Assembly (NCBI GenBank): GCA_017454855.1
Contig: JAFTCE010000053.1
Location: forward strand, 1 to 45,036
Source: Desulfovibrio sp.
Lineage (GTDB): Bacteria; Desulfobacterota; Desulfovibrionia; Desulfovibrionales; Desulfovibrionaceae
Direction of reading: 5' to 3'
Length of the DNA: 45,036 nucleotides
Part shown: positions 23,306 through 30,871 of the stretch, piece by piece
Numbering within the stretch: position 1 is the first letter of the stretch
Layout: each line of letters begins with the position of its first letter
Notes under the pieces: model-generated
Database searches by the model: none
The model's input: the letters and a program-made list of their open reading frames with translations, nothing else
What the model was told of the DNA's origin: nothing
Made by a program: the position numbers and the translations under genes

Positions 23306-23490
23306 AAAATTCGTTTGAAACCTCCCCCTTCATGGGGAAAAATGCTCTTGACGGACGGCGAAGCCGATGACACCCTTTTTAGAAACACCTTCCTTTTATC
23401 AGCCTGTTACGACGCAGGAAGTTACAGGCTGTTATGCAGAGTTTTCCTCTGCCAGGGAGGGCCGCACGGCTCCTCTCCGTCGGTTGCGGA

Positions 23491-23526
23491 GTCAGTCGGC
23501 GGATGGAGCCGACTGTGGATTGAAAC
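23491..23526 (+). CRISPR. single orphan CRISPR-like repeat
   Basis: A 36-nt unit has the layout of a type I CRISPR repeat: it starts GTC, contains a perfect 8-bp stem CAGTCGGC (23493-23500) and GCCGACTG (23508-23515) with a 7-nt loop, and ends GTGGATTGAAAC, the classic 3' handle of type I-C-like repeats. No second copy, leader or cas gene is present in the window. It may be the last relic of an array or a stand-alone hairpin. Confidence 0.35.
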
Positions 23527-23538
23527 ATGCGTCCACGC

Positions 23539-23793
23539 TCACGCATACATACTCTCGCCACTGACCATGCTGTTGGAGTAGATATTGTCAAGTGCGATAT
23601 CCTGTCCAATTTCCGGCCAGCTAAGGTATTCGCCATCATGGGTGAGAATCCAGTTTTCTCGCTGGGCGGGAGTGGCTCGAAAGAGGGTGGGGAATGCTCC
23701 CAGGGACACGATGACACGGCGACCATCATTGAGTTCCACCTCCATTCTCATGGCGCTGAACTCTACGGATGTGGGGCAAATATGCTTGTGCAT
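23539..23793 (-). CDS. DUF2442-like small protein
   Basis: An 84-aa protein that fits DUF2442 in its features: 'MRMEVELNDGRRVIVSLGAFPTL' (strand, turn, strand with DGR) and 'ENWILTHDGEYLSWPEIGQDI', the usual C-terminal 'WPELDEDI' signature. The start at 23793 is fixed by AAGGAGG five bases upstream. DUF2442 genes often pair with DUF4160 genes in toxin-antitoxin-like modules, but no partner is seen here. The exact function is unknown. Confidence 0.75.
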   Translation of the reverse strand: MHKHICPTSVEFSAMRMEVELNDGRRVIVSLGAFPTLFRATPAQRENWILTHDGEYLSWPEIGQDIALDNIYSNSMVSGESMYA

Positions 23794-23888
23794 GGAAGCC
23801 TCCTTTGGCGAAAAACGTTGCCTGAATGGAAATATGCAAAGATTGCACCAAACAGGAATTTGACAAAGGGCTGTGAACACAGGGGCGA

Positions 23889-25157
23889 TCAGTGCCGCAG
23901 CAGATCGCGGGCTTGTCCGGGTTTGTCCGTCGTCGAGGTCAGAGCGCTATTGCCCAACAATGTGCAGACGAGTGCGCCTAGGCCGGAGATGACGCTCAAG
24001 ATGCCCAGGGGGAGGGCGCTTTGCGATCCGGCCAGGCCGGCCAAGGGCGAGGCGGCTGCCCCGCAGATGAAAAAGGTCACGCCCAGAACGCCCGATGCCG
24101 CGCCCGCGCCTGCGGACTGCGCCATGATGGCCAGGGTGAAACTGGTGGGCTTGGTAAAGCCTTGGGCAGCCAGCATGGCCATGAGGCTTGCCATCATGGG
24201 CGCAGGTGAGACCGGGCGCAGCAGGGCCACGGCCAGGATGGCCAGACAAGCGGCGGCGCGGCAGTAGTTGCCGAGGGCCAGGAGCGCTTTATCGCCAAAG
24301 CGTCCGCTCAATTGGCCAACCACTAGGGAGGAAAGTACCAGCAGCAGGGCATTGATCCCGAAGAACAGGCTGAACTCGCCTATGCTGAAGCCATAGATGT
24401 GGAGAAAGATAAAGGGGGAAGCCGAAATGTAGCAGAAAAAGCCAGCAGCGGTAAAACCCTGCACCCCTGTGTACCAGAGGAAAGCCCGCTGGCGGAAGAG
24501 TTTTCCCATGTTGCCAAAGGAGGCGGCCATGCCGCCGTGGACGCGTTTAACGGGCGGTAATGTTTCGGGGAGGGCCAGGCGGCAGCCGACGCACAGCGCT
24601 GCGCCTATGGCGGCAAGCAGGTAGAAAATTCCGCGCCAGCCCAGGGCGCTGGCGGTAATGAAGCCACCGCCGATGGGTCCGACGACCGGGGCAATGCCCG
24701 TTATGGCCATGAACATGGACATGAAGCTTGTGAGTCGCGACCCCGTAAATGAATCACAGCTCATGGCTCTGCAGAGTACGGCCCCGCCCGAGCCTCCGAG
24801 TCCTTGCAGGAAGCGTAGGAGAAGGAAGATTGCGCCCGTGGGCGCGTGGGCGCAGAGCGCCGAGGCTGCCGTAAACAGGGCCAGTGACCACAGGAGGATG
24901 CCCTTGCGCCCCATGCCGTCCGAAAGGGGGCCGATGACAATCTGTCCAAGCGCCAGCCCCAGAAGACAGGCCGCAATGCTCGCCTGGGCCATGCTTGCCG
25001 GGATGGCCATGTCGTTCGCGATGTCCGGTAGGGCTGGGAGGTACATGTCTGTGCAGAGGGGGCCGAAGCCGGCCAGAAAGGCCAGCAGCGTAATGACGAA
25101 AACGCGGCGTACACCGTGGATATGTGCCAGAGAGCAGGATGGGACTGAGTCGAGCAT
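23889..25157 (-). CDS. Bcr/CflA-type MFS multidrug efflux transporter
   Basis: A 422-aa, 12-helix inner-membrane proton antiporter. Diagnostics are 'FGPLCTDMYLPALPDIA' in helix 1, 'GQIVIGPLSDGMGRKGILL' (MFS motif A with D/R/K), 'RFLQGLGGSGGAVLCRAM' in helix 4, and 'GIAPVVGPIGGGFI' (drug-antiporter motif C region) in helix 5. Members expel compounds such as bicyclomycin or sulfathiazole; the actual substrate is unknown. The start at 25157 has GGGAGG upstream. The C-terminal tail is soluble and short. Length and helix number are normal. Confidence 0.88.
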   Translation of the reverse strand: MLDSVPSCSLAHIHGVRRVFVITLLAFLAGFGPLCTDMYLPALPDIANDMAIPASMAQASIAACLLGLALGQIVIGPLSDGMGRKGILLWSLALFTAASALCAHAPTGAIFLLLRFLQGLGGSGGAVLCRAMSCDSFTGSRLTSFMSMFMAITGIAPVVGPIGGGFITASALGWRGIFYLLAAIGAALCVGCRLALPETLPPVKRVHGGMAASFGNMGKLFRQRAFLWYTGVQGFTAAGFFCYISASPFIFLHIYGFSIGEFSLFFGINALLLVLSSLVVGQLSGRFGDKALLALGNYCRAAACLAILAVALLRPVSPAPMMASLMAMLAAQGFTKPTSFTLAIMAQSAGAGAASGVLGVTFFICGAAASPLAGLAGSQSALPLGILSVISGLGALVCTLLGNSALTSTTDKPGQARDLLRH

Positions 25158-25313
25158 GACGCCTCCCTTGTTGTGCGCTTGTACATACAGGCAAAGCCGT
25201 CACGCTTGCAAGCCTGTCATGGGAAACGCATTCAGTTAGTCGGGTCAGCCATATGCCATTTTAGCTCTAGTCTGTCTCCTGGCACTATGGACATTTTGCC
25301 AATAGCCAGAAAA

Positions 25314-25553
25314 TCAATGATAGTCTTGAGGTGGCGCTGGCCGTGGTTCATCGCGCAAACGCGTCAATTTGCGCAGGCCGTCTTGCACACTGTCATTTTT
25401 CACGATATACATGCGCTCTGCGTTTGGACGGGCCAGAAAACGTTGCAGGGCTTCAGTTCCGGCATTCTTGTTCAAGGCGTTATAGCAATCAGCAATGACC
25501 TGCAAAAGGGCATTGTCTACGGCATCTAGGGGAGTAACGGTTTTTGCGGACAT
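25314..25553 (-). CDS. hypothetical protein, 79 aa
   Basis: Not recognised. It is a small soluble protein with an N-terminal helix ('LDAVDNALLQVIADCYNALNK') and a basic-acidic region ('ALQRFLARPNAERMYIVKND'), ending in a Pro-rich tail (RPAPPQDYH). AAGGA lies nine bases before the ATG at 25553; a TTG at 25559 is an alternative. It is divergent from hicB with only 32 nt between the starts, so the two could share control. Confidence 0.5.
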   Translation of the reverse strand: MSAKTVTPLDAVDNALLQVIADCYNALNKNAGTEALQRFLARPNAERMYIVKNDSVQDGLRKLTRLRDEPRPAPPQDYH

Positions 25554-25585
25554 GGACAAAATCCTTCAACAAACTGCGAGACGTT

Positions 25586-25879
25586 ATGGAACAAGGCTCT
25601 CTCATGCTCAAGGTGGAATTTCATACTAGCGAAGATCAGCCGGGGGTTTGGATCGGCTCTTGTCCAGAAATCGACCTGGCTACACAAGGATACACGCTTG
25701 ACGAAGCACGTTCAAATTTACAAGAAGCTCTCATAACGTGGCTTTCCTTTTGCCTGGAAAATGGCACACTGGAAGAAGCGCTTCGAGAATGCAGTTTAGA
25801 AGCTATACGCGCTGCACAAATTGCACAATCCATTCAACAGGTAACTCCTACAAAAGCGGTGCAAGAATGCCTCGCCTGA
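25586..25879 (+). CDS. hicB: HicB-family antitoxin
   Basis: A 97-aa protein with the HicB partial RNase-H fold: 'MLKVEFHTSEDQPGVWIGSCPEIDLATQGYTLDEARSNLQEAL' matches the family pattern of strand, 'SCPE..G..TQG.T..EA..N..EA'. HicB antitoxins neutralise HicA and autoregulate the operon. The start could be 25586 or 25604; the latter has AAGG six to seven bases upstream. The 3' end overlaps hicA by 13 nt, so production is coupled. There is no obvious C-terminal DNA-binding helix-turn-helix (the C-terminal part is a short helix-rich tail), so autoregulation may be weaker. The hicB-hicA order is the less common one. Confidence 0.82.
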   Translation: MEQGSLMLKVEFHTSEDQPGVWIGSCPEIDLATQGYTLDEARSNLQEALITWLSFCLENGTLEEALRECSLEAIRAAQIAQSIQQVTPTKAVQECLA

Positions 25880-26100
25880 CAGCGCTTTCATGGCAAACGC
25901 TGGAGTGCGTTTTGGGGAAAGCGGGATACATCTTTGTGCGACAAAACGGCAGTCATAGAGTGTACGGCAAACAAGGCAGTCCACGACCTCTTATTATACC
26001 CGCTTACAAAGACGTCGATAGAGATATTATCACTAAATTGCTCAAAACAGCACAAATGAATCGAGAAGATTTTTTCAGCTTTCTTGAACAATGCCAGTAA
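25867..26100 (+). CDS. hicA: HicA-family mRNA interferase toxin
   Basis: A 77-aa dsRBD-like toxin. It has the HicA layout: N-terminal 'WQTLECVLGKAGYIFVRQNGSHRVYG' with the catalytic His in G-S-H-x-x-Y, then 'PLIIPAYKDVDRDIITKLLKTAQMNREDF'. HicA binds and cleaves mRNA, halting translation unless bound by HicB. The start at 25867 overlaps hicB. The His is present, so the toxin is likely active. The length is typical. Confidence 0.88.
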   Translation: MPRLTALSWQTLECVLGKAGYIFVRQNGSHRVYGKQGSPRPLIIPAYKDVDRDIITKLLKTAQMNREDFFSFLEQCQ

Positions 26101-26108
26101 CCCTCGGT

Positions 26109-26972
26109 TTACAAGTCCCAACTAAAGCCATAGGCGGCTGTGCCGAACTTGGGCGGCTCCCAACGCTTGACAGGCCAGACGGATTCCGTAATACTGTCTT
26201 CAGGTTTTGGATCTGTCGCTCCCACTTCGCGTGGGTGAAGTGTTAGCGCGGAGTGCGTAGGCGCGGTGCCCCCCTCATCGTTTTTACGATGGGCTCCTGT
26301 CGGCTGGGGATTTCCCTTAAGGCTGGAAATGTTTGTTGCCGTCCTCGGTTTGAGGATGTCGAAAGTACCCTTTCTCTTTTGAGAATCTGGGATGAAATGC
26401 AGCCCAGTGAACACAGACGGATGCAACTCCGTAGCATGATGTAGTGCGTTATCGCATTCTGCGAGGGGACGTAAGGGATCGTCTACACCGCCGTGACCAT
26501 CGACTGATTGCAAAACCAATTCATCCAACAACTCATAGGGTTGCGTTGCAATCTTAAATCCTGACAACACCCAATATTCTTGTCCTGTAGGCAAAATATC
26601 CGTTAGACTGCTTGCATCAGTGTCCTTATCGAAAATTGCTATATAACCATCTTTAGTGACGTTCTTTTTTCCTTCCTTGGTTGTTCCTGTTGTGCCTTTT
26701 GCTATCACTTCCACCAGCTTCAAAGCAACATCCAAACCCTTCTGCCCTTTGAACTCCTTAATATGTTCGCCTTCCCAATCGCGTTTGGCAATAATATGCG
26801 ATATTCCATGCCCTTTGTAAAAAGGAGCTTTTTTCCTTTCATCATTCGTCGTAAACTTATTCCACCATTTGAGAAGTTCTTCACGGTTTGCCATTGTAGG
26901 CGTCATATATGATGGGGCCACCTCTAACCACAATTTCCAGTACTTCACGCAATCACATCCAATCCAGAGCAT
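26109..26972 (-). CDS. possible barnase/EndoU/ColicinE5-like nuclease-domain protein
   Basis: A 287-aa protein of uncertain function. 'KGHGISHIIAKRD' followed by a 'GLDVALKLVEVIAKG' helix, an extended strand with 'GYIAIFDKD' and 'YWVLSGFKI' resembles the phage-barnase-EndoU-ColicinE5/D-RelE-like nuclease families, where a His in G-x-x-H-I-I and a later Lys/Arg form the active site. These often end MuF-type or polymorphic toxin proteins. No signal peptide. The second half is Pro/Ser/Thr-rich and charged and not recognised. Starts at 26906 or 26894 are alternatives; none has a strong ribosome site. It is convergent with hicA (8 nt apart) and its codon use looks AT-richer than neighbours, suggesting transfer. 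Toxin activity is a hypothesis. Confidence 0.5.
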   Translation of the reverse strand: MLWIGCDCVKYWKLWLEVAPSYMTPTMANREELLKWWNKFTTNDERKKAPFYKGHGISHIIAKRDWEGEHIKEFKGQKGLDVALKLVEVIAKGTTGTTKEGKKNVTKDGYIAIFDKDTDASSLTDILPTGQEYWVLSGFKIATQPYELLDELVLQSVDGHGGVDDPLRPLAECDNALHHATELHPSVFTGLHFIPDSQKRKGTFDILKPRTATNISSLKGNPQPTGAHRKNDEGGTAPTHSALTLHPREVGATDPKPEDSITESVWPVKRWEPPKFGTAAYGFSWDL

Positions 26973-27159
26973 CAGTGTACCCCATCACCGTCAAAATCTT
27001 TCTTAAACTTTCCCGCCAATGCCATCCCAGACATGGAACCGTCCATGTCGCAGTGTCCGATATCGTACCATCAGAATCGCCTGTCAAAAATATGTCTTCC
27101 TGTCAGATCGCTTCTCATAACTACGTGGTATTGCAAGATAATTCGCTCTTTTTATAGAA

Positions 27160-27176
27160 TTGGAACGATTGTTGCT
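27160..27176 (+). promoter_or_regulatory. sigma-54 promoter of the flgB operon
   Basis: TTGGAACG-ATTG-TTGCT (27160-27176) differs from the sigma-54 consensus TTGGCACG-N4-TTGCW at one position and keeps GG-N10-GC. It ends 43 nt before flgB. Confidence 0.8.
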
Positions 27177-27219
27177 ATCCCCCATACAAATCCAATTGCG
27201 GTCTTGGGAGGAAGCGATC

Positions 27220-27633
27220 ATGAAGTCCTTGTTCAATATGGAAATAGGCCTTGTGGGCAAGGTCATGGATATGCAGTTACAGCGGCAGAACGTCATTGCC
27301 GGCAATATCGCCAACGTGGAGACGCCACATTACAAGCCGCGTGAACTGACCTTTGAAAAGGATTTGCAGGCTGCACTCGGCCTAGATGCTCGCGGTCGCT
27401 TGAGCCTTACGGCTGAGGGGCATATCCCGTCTGCCTTTGATCCCGATGGCTTTGGCCCCCACTGGGACAAGAAAATTCGTCCACACCTGGTCTATGGTGA
27501 GGATCATGTGAACATTGACAGAGAAATGGCTAAGCACGCCAAGAACCAATTGCAATATACGGCCTTGACACAGGTAATCACCAAGACCTTCGAGGGTATC
27601 AATACTATCATCACTGACAGCAAGCAGGCTTGA
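27220..27633 (+). CDS. flgB: flagellar basal-body rod protein FlgB
   Basis: A 137-aa proximal rod component exported by the flagellar type III apparatus. The N-terminal 'QRQNVIAGNIANVETPHYKPRELTFEKDLQAAL' is the rod/hook family signature, where N-terminal and C-terminal helices form a coiled coil; the C-terminus is 'QYTALTQVITKTFEGINTII'. The start at 27220 has GGGAGG seven bases upstream, and an upstream frame extension is unsupported. It is the first gene of the operon, and a near-perfect sigma-54 promoter lies immediately upstream. Confidence 0.93.
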   Translation: MKSLFNMEIGLVGKVMDMQLQRQNVIAGNIANVETPHYKPRELTFEKDLQAALGLDARGRLSLTAEGHIPSAFDPDGFGPHWDKKIRPHLVYGEDHVNIDREMAKHAKNQLQYTALTQVITKTFEGINTIITDSKQA

Positions 27634-27721
27634 GTGTGCTTGTCATTATGACGGCAAGGTATTTACTTTACCAAATTGATATAAAAGCATTGATAGAAAA
27701 GCAGTTCAGCGGAGGTTGGCC

Positions 27722-28159
27722 ATGGATTTTATGACGGCATTTGATATTAGCGCGTCCGGGCTTTCAGCGGATCGCACCCGCATCAATACCATTTCCATGA
27801 ACCTGGCCAATGCCAAGACAACACGTACGCCTGAAGGCGGTCCATACCGACGGCGCACGGTCATTCAGCAAACGGCTGACGTGGACGATCCTTTCTCCAT
27901 ACACATGCGCTCCGCCCTGGATCGCTCTGTGCAGGGGGTTCGCGTCATGGCTGTGGCCAGAGACATGCGTCCGCTCAAGAGGGTATATGAACCCGGGCAT
28001 CCGGACGCCAATGCGGAGGGCTATGTCTATTATCCCGACATCAATGTGGTGGAAGAAATGGCCAATCTTATGACGGCACAACGCAACTACGAAGCCAACG
28101 TCACCACAGTGGAAGCCATCAAGGGAATGTTTACTAAGGCTCTGGAAATAGGCAAGTAG
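27722..28159 (+). CDS. flgC: flagellar basal-body rod protein FlgC
   Basis: A 145-aa rod protein; 'FDISASGLSADRTRINTISMNLANAKTTRTPEGGPYRRRTV' is the conserved N-terminus, and 'NVVEEMANLMTAQRNYEANVTTVEAIKGMF' is the C-terminal helix signature. With FlgB, FlgF and FlgG it forms the rod through the periplasm. The start at 27722 follows GGAGG closely (5-6 nt spacing). It lies 88 nt after flgB. Confidence 0.94.
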   Translation: MDFMTAFDISASGLSADRTRINTISMNLANAKTTRTPEGGPYRRRTVIQQTADVDDPFSIHMRSALDRSVQGVRVMAVARDMRPLKRVYEPGHPDANAEGYVYYPDINVVEEMANLMTAQRNYEANVTTVEAIKGMFTKALEIGK

Positions 28160-28251
28160 CGCAGTTTTACGAAAATACGGATGACGTTTGTAACGTCTTC
28201 TAAAAAAGCTATACAAGACGCAGCAAAGACAGAAGAGCGTGGGAGGTTGTC

Positions 28252-28698
28252 ATGAGCATTCAAGCAGTAGGCATGCGGGCATACAGCGAGGCACTGCGGC
28301 ATTTCAACAAAGTGGAAGGGAGTTTGAAGCAGGGCATGCCTCTTGGCGAAAAGTCTCTCTTTGCCAAAACGCTTGATCAAACGCTTGTGCGCGACAGCGT
28401 GGACAAGGGGCAGGACTTCGGCGCTCAGGCAGATTTTATCAAGTATCCGACCTCGGTCAATACGCCCGTTACCAACCCCACGAGCTTTACGGATACACTG
28501 AAGACCTCGTTGAACAGGGTCAATACCCTGGCTAGCGCTAAAAACATGGCAATTCAGGATTTTGCTTCCGGACGCAACCAGAACGTCCACGAACTCATGA
28601 TCACCATGCAAAAGTCCAGCCTCGCGATGAAATTGACATCTGCGGTGCGCGGCAAGGTGCTGGAAGCGTACAAGGAGCTTTCCAAGATGCAATTCTGA
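28252..28698 (+). CDS. fliE: flagellar hook-basal body protein FliE, long N-terminus
   Basis: A 148-aa protein; the C-terminal third 'NQNVHELMITMQKSSLAMKLTSAVRGKVLEAYKELSKMQF' is diagnostic of FliE, which joins the MS ring to the rod. The family is usually ~105 aa. Here an additional ~45 residues precede the conserved part ('DTLKTSLNRVNTLAS'). GGGAGG lies six bases before the ATG at 28252. It is followed by a strong terminator. Confidence 0.92.
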   Translation: MSIQAVGMRAYSEALRHFNKVEGSLKQGMPLGEKSLFAKTLDQTLVRDSVDKGQDFGAQADFIKYPTSVNTPVTNPTSFTDTLKTSLNRVNTLASAKNMAIQDFASGRNQNVHELMITMQKSSLAMKLTSAVRGKVLEAYKELSKMQF

Positions 28699-28726
28699 GG
28701 CGAACCGACCACACGCTCGCAAAGAG

Positions 28727-28766
28727 AACGCCCCTTTGCATGATTGCAGGGGGCGTTTTTTTATTT
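28727..28766 (+). terminator. Rho-independent terminator between fliE and fliF
   Basis: AACGCCCC (28727-28734) and GGGGCGTT (28750-28757) form a perfect 8-bp stem with a 15-nt loop, running into T7-A-T3 (28756-28766). It is unusual inside a flagellar operon and splits it into two units, the second led by its own sigma-54 promoter. Confidence 0.88.
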
Positions 28767-28837
28767 AGTGTCAAAAAATTGAAAGCACTTGCAGCCTTGT
28801 CCGCGCAGGCCAAGGCGGAGCAAGGCTTTTTTCGGCA

Positions 28838-28853
28838 TGGCATAGCAATTGCT
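28838..28853 (+). promoter_or_regulatory. sigma-54 promoter of the fliF unit
   Basis: TGGCATAGCAATTGCT (28838-28853) matches TGGCA and TTGCW with exact GG-N10-GC spacing. It sits just after the fliE terminator and 65 nt before the fliF start. Confidence 0.75.
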
Positions 28854-28918
28854 ATTTTCACAACAATCCGGCATGCTGCCGGGAGTACGTTTTCGACATC
28901 CTATCAGGGAGAATACTC

Positions 28919-30568
28919 ATGCCGGCCTTCATCATGCAGTTTATCAATGCCGTGAAAAATATCTGGGGCAGATTGAGTACAGCGCAGCGCATATCCGTGG
29001 TGGGGGGCACGGTCGTCATTACGGCAGCCGCCATTGGCCTGTATATATGGGCTTCGCGACCGGAATTTAGGGTTCTTTATTCCAACCTCAGCCCGGAAGA
29101 TGCTGGTGTTGTCATCAAGGCTTTGCAGACCGATAATGTTCAGTATCAGCTTGCCGACGGCGGCAAGACCATCTTGATTCCCAAGGAAATGGTCTACGAC
29201 CAGCGTATCAAGATCGCGGGCGAGGGCGGCCTGGTAGGACAGGGCATAGGCTTTGAAATTTTTGACAAGGTCAAGGTCGGTCAGACGGATTTCGTGCAAA
29301 AAATCAATTACACGCGTGCCCTGCAAGGAGAGCTTTCGCGCACTATTAGCGAATTTCCCAGCGTGGAAAGCGCCCGTGTGCATTTGGTCATCCCGCGCCG
29401 CAGCCTTTTTGTGGAAGAGCGGCAATCTCCTTCGGCCTCGGTGGTACTCAAGCTCAACCGCCCCAATGTCAAGCCCGACCAGAAAGAAATCAACGCCATT
29501 CTGAACATGATCCTCATGGCCGTTGAAGGCTTGGATAAAATGCACGTTTCCATTACCGACAACGGCGGCAAGGTACTCTACCAGCCAGAAGACGACAGCA
29601 TGCTGGGCGTCAATACCACACAGTTGGAGCATCGTCTCAAGGTGCAGCGCGACCTGGAGCGGCGTATTGAAGAAATGCTCATGCCCATGTATGGTCCTGG
29701 CCGCGTCATCGCCAAGGTGAATGCCGAAATGGACTTCAGTCAGAAGACCATACGGCGCGAAATGTTTGATCCGGAAAGGACGGCAGTGCGCAGCGAGCAG
29801 ACCAGCGAGGAAAGCCAGCAGGGGCGCGCCAATCTAGAAGCTGGGGCACCGGACGTGAATTTCCGTGCAGATGGCGTCACTGGTTCGGTTTCCGCCCAGA
29901 ATGGCACACGCGAAACACGCACGACGAACTATGAAATCAATAAGGAAGAACAACAAATTGTCTCCAATGTGGGCGATTTGAAGCGTTTGACTGTTGCAGT
30001 CCTCATTGATGGGACGTATGAAAAGAGCAATGGGGAATGGGCCTTCGTGCCGCGTAAAGCCGAAGAGCTGGAACAGGTTCGTCAGCTCGTGACCAATGCC
30101 GTTGGATTGGATAAGGCTCGCGGCGATTCTCTGGAAGTGAGTTCCGCGCCCTTTACGGATTCGGAACCACCCAAGGATCCCAATCTGGCTGAGCTTCTTT
30201 CCCACTATGCGGAACGACTGGGCAAGCCCCTGCTCAATGCCCTGCTGGCCTTCCTCTTCCCGATGCTCGTCGTGCGCCCGGTGGTGCTGGCTCTCATCAA
30301 GCCCAAGGTGGAACACGGAGAGGTCGTGGAAGGGTTGGAAGGCCTGCCTTCCGCCGAGGAACAAATTGAACTGTATACGGCGCTGGAGGAAGCGCACAGG
30401 GCAGAGGTTGAGGAGCAAGCCGAAGAAGATGAAGACGAGGACGGCCTGATTTTCAGGGACGTCGAAGCCCTCAAGGCGCACATCATTACCTTGGCCGATA
30501 ATCATATGGAACAGGTCGTGACATTGGTGCGCGGTTGGATTAAGGAAGATGAAACAGCGAAAATCTGA
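28919..30568 (+). CDS. fliF: flagellar MS-ring protein FliF
   Basis: A 549-aa inner-membrane protein that forms the MS ring. It has a first membrane helix ('GGTVVITAAAIGLYIW', residues ~25-45), ring-building periplasmic domains ('VLYSNLSPEDAGVVIKAL', 'ELSRTISEFPSVESARVHLVIPR') and a second helix ('LLNALLAFLFPMLVVRPVVLALI', residues ~440-462). The cytoplasmic tail carries an acidic stretch (EEQAEEDEDEDG) and the FliG-binding helix 'NHMEQVVTLVRGWIKED'. GGGAG precedes the ATG. The next small reading frame overlaps the end by 20 nt and repeats this C-terminal helix. Confidence 0.96.
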   Translation: MPAFIMQFINAVKNIWGRLSTAQRISVVGGTVVITAAAIGLYIWASRPEFRVLYSNLSPEDAGVVIKALQTDNVQYQLADGGKTILIPKEMVYDQRIKIAGEGGLVGQGIGFEIFDKVKVGQTDFVQKINYTRALQGELSRTISEFPSVESARVHLVIPRRSLFVEERQSPSASVVLKLNRPNVKPDQKEINAILNMILMAVEGLDKMHVSITDNGGKVLYQPEDDSMLGVNTTQLEHRLKVQRDLERRIEEMLMPMYGPGRVIAKVNAEMDFSQKTIRREMFDPERTAVRSEQTSEESQQGRANLEAGAPDVNFRADGVTGSVSAQNGTRETRTTNYEINKEEQQIVSNVGDLKRLTVAVLIDGTYEKSNGEWAFVPRKAEELEQVRQLVTNAVGLDKARGDSLEVSSAPFTDSEPPKDPNLAELLSHYAERLGKPLLNALLAFLFPMLVVRPVVLALIKPKVEHGEVVEGLEGLPSAEEQIELYTALEEAHRAEVEEQAEEDEDEDGLIFRDVEALKAHIITLADNHMEQVVTLVRGWIKEDETAKI

Positions 30569-30743
30569 CAGTGTTCCCATGTTGGCCAATGCCCAGAAGC
30601 TGGCTGAAATTCGTGCGCAGCGGCGGGCACAGAGGGAAACCAATCATCGCATAGAAGATTTGAAGGTGCAGCTGATCCAGTTTACCGAAAAACACATGGA
30701 ACAGGCCGTGCGTCTTATCAAGCGCTGGCTGAAAGAAGTGTGA
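30549..30743 (+). CDS. small protein resembling the FliF C-terminal FliG-binding tail
   Basis: A 64-residue protein. After a basic helix (LAEIRAQRRAQRE) it ends 'DLKVQLIQFTEKHMEQAVRLIKRWLKE', which closely parallels the FliF tail 'ALKAHIITLADNHMEQVVTLVRGWIKED'. The start at 30549 lies inside fliF (20-nt overlap), with AAGGAAG right in front, so it is translated from the same message. A stand-alone copy of the FliF tail between fliF and fliG could bind FliG. It may have arisen by duplication of the fliF 3' end. Function is not known; the resemblance is direct observation. Confidence 0.72.
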   Translation: MKQRKSDSVPMLANAQKLAEIRAQRRAQRETNHRIEDLKVQLIQFTEKHMEQAVRLIKRWLKEV

Positions 30744-30752
30744 ACGTACAAG

Positions 30753-30786
30753 TTCCGGAGGGGCCTAAAAAAGGCTTTCTCCGGAA
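30753..30786 (+). terminator. intercistronic hairpin between the FliF-tail-like ORF and fliG
   Basis: TTCCGGAG (30753-30760) and CTCCGGAA (30779-30786) form a perfect 8-bp stem, with inner GCCT/AGGC pairing (763-766 with 772-775). Only a weak T-run follows (TTGATTGT), so it may act as a processing or partial-termination site rather than a full stop. Confidence 0.4.
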
Positions 30787-30871
30787 TTGATTGTAAGATA
30801 CCATGTTTCGGTTGCTTCCCCAGTGGACGTTCCGGATATGGGCAATGTGATGTGGAAGGAAGGAGCGGCAG

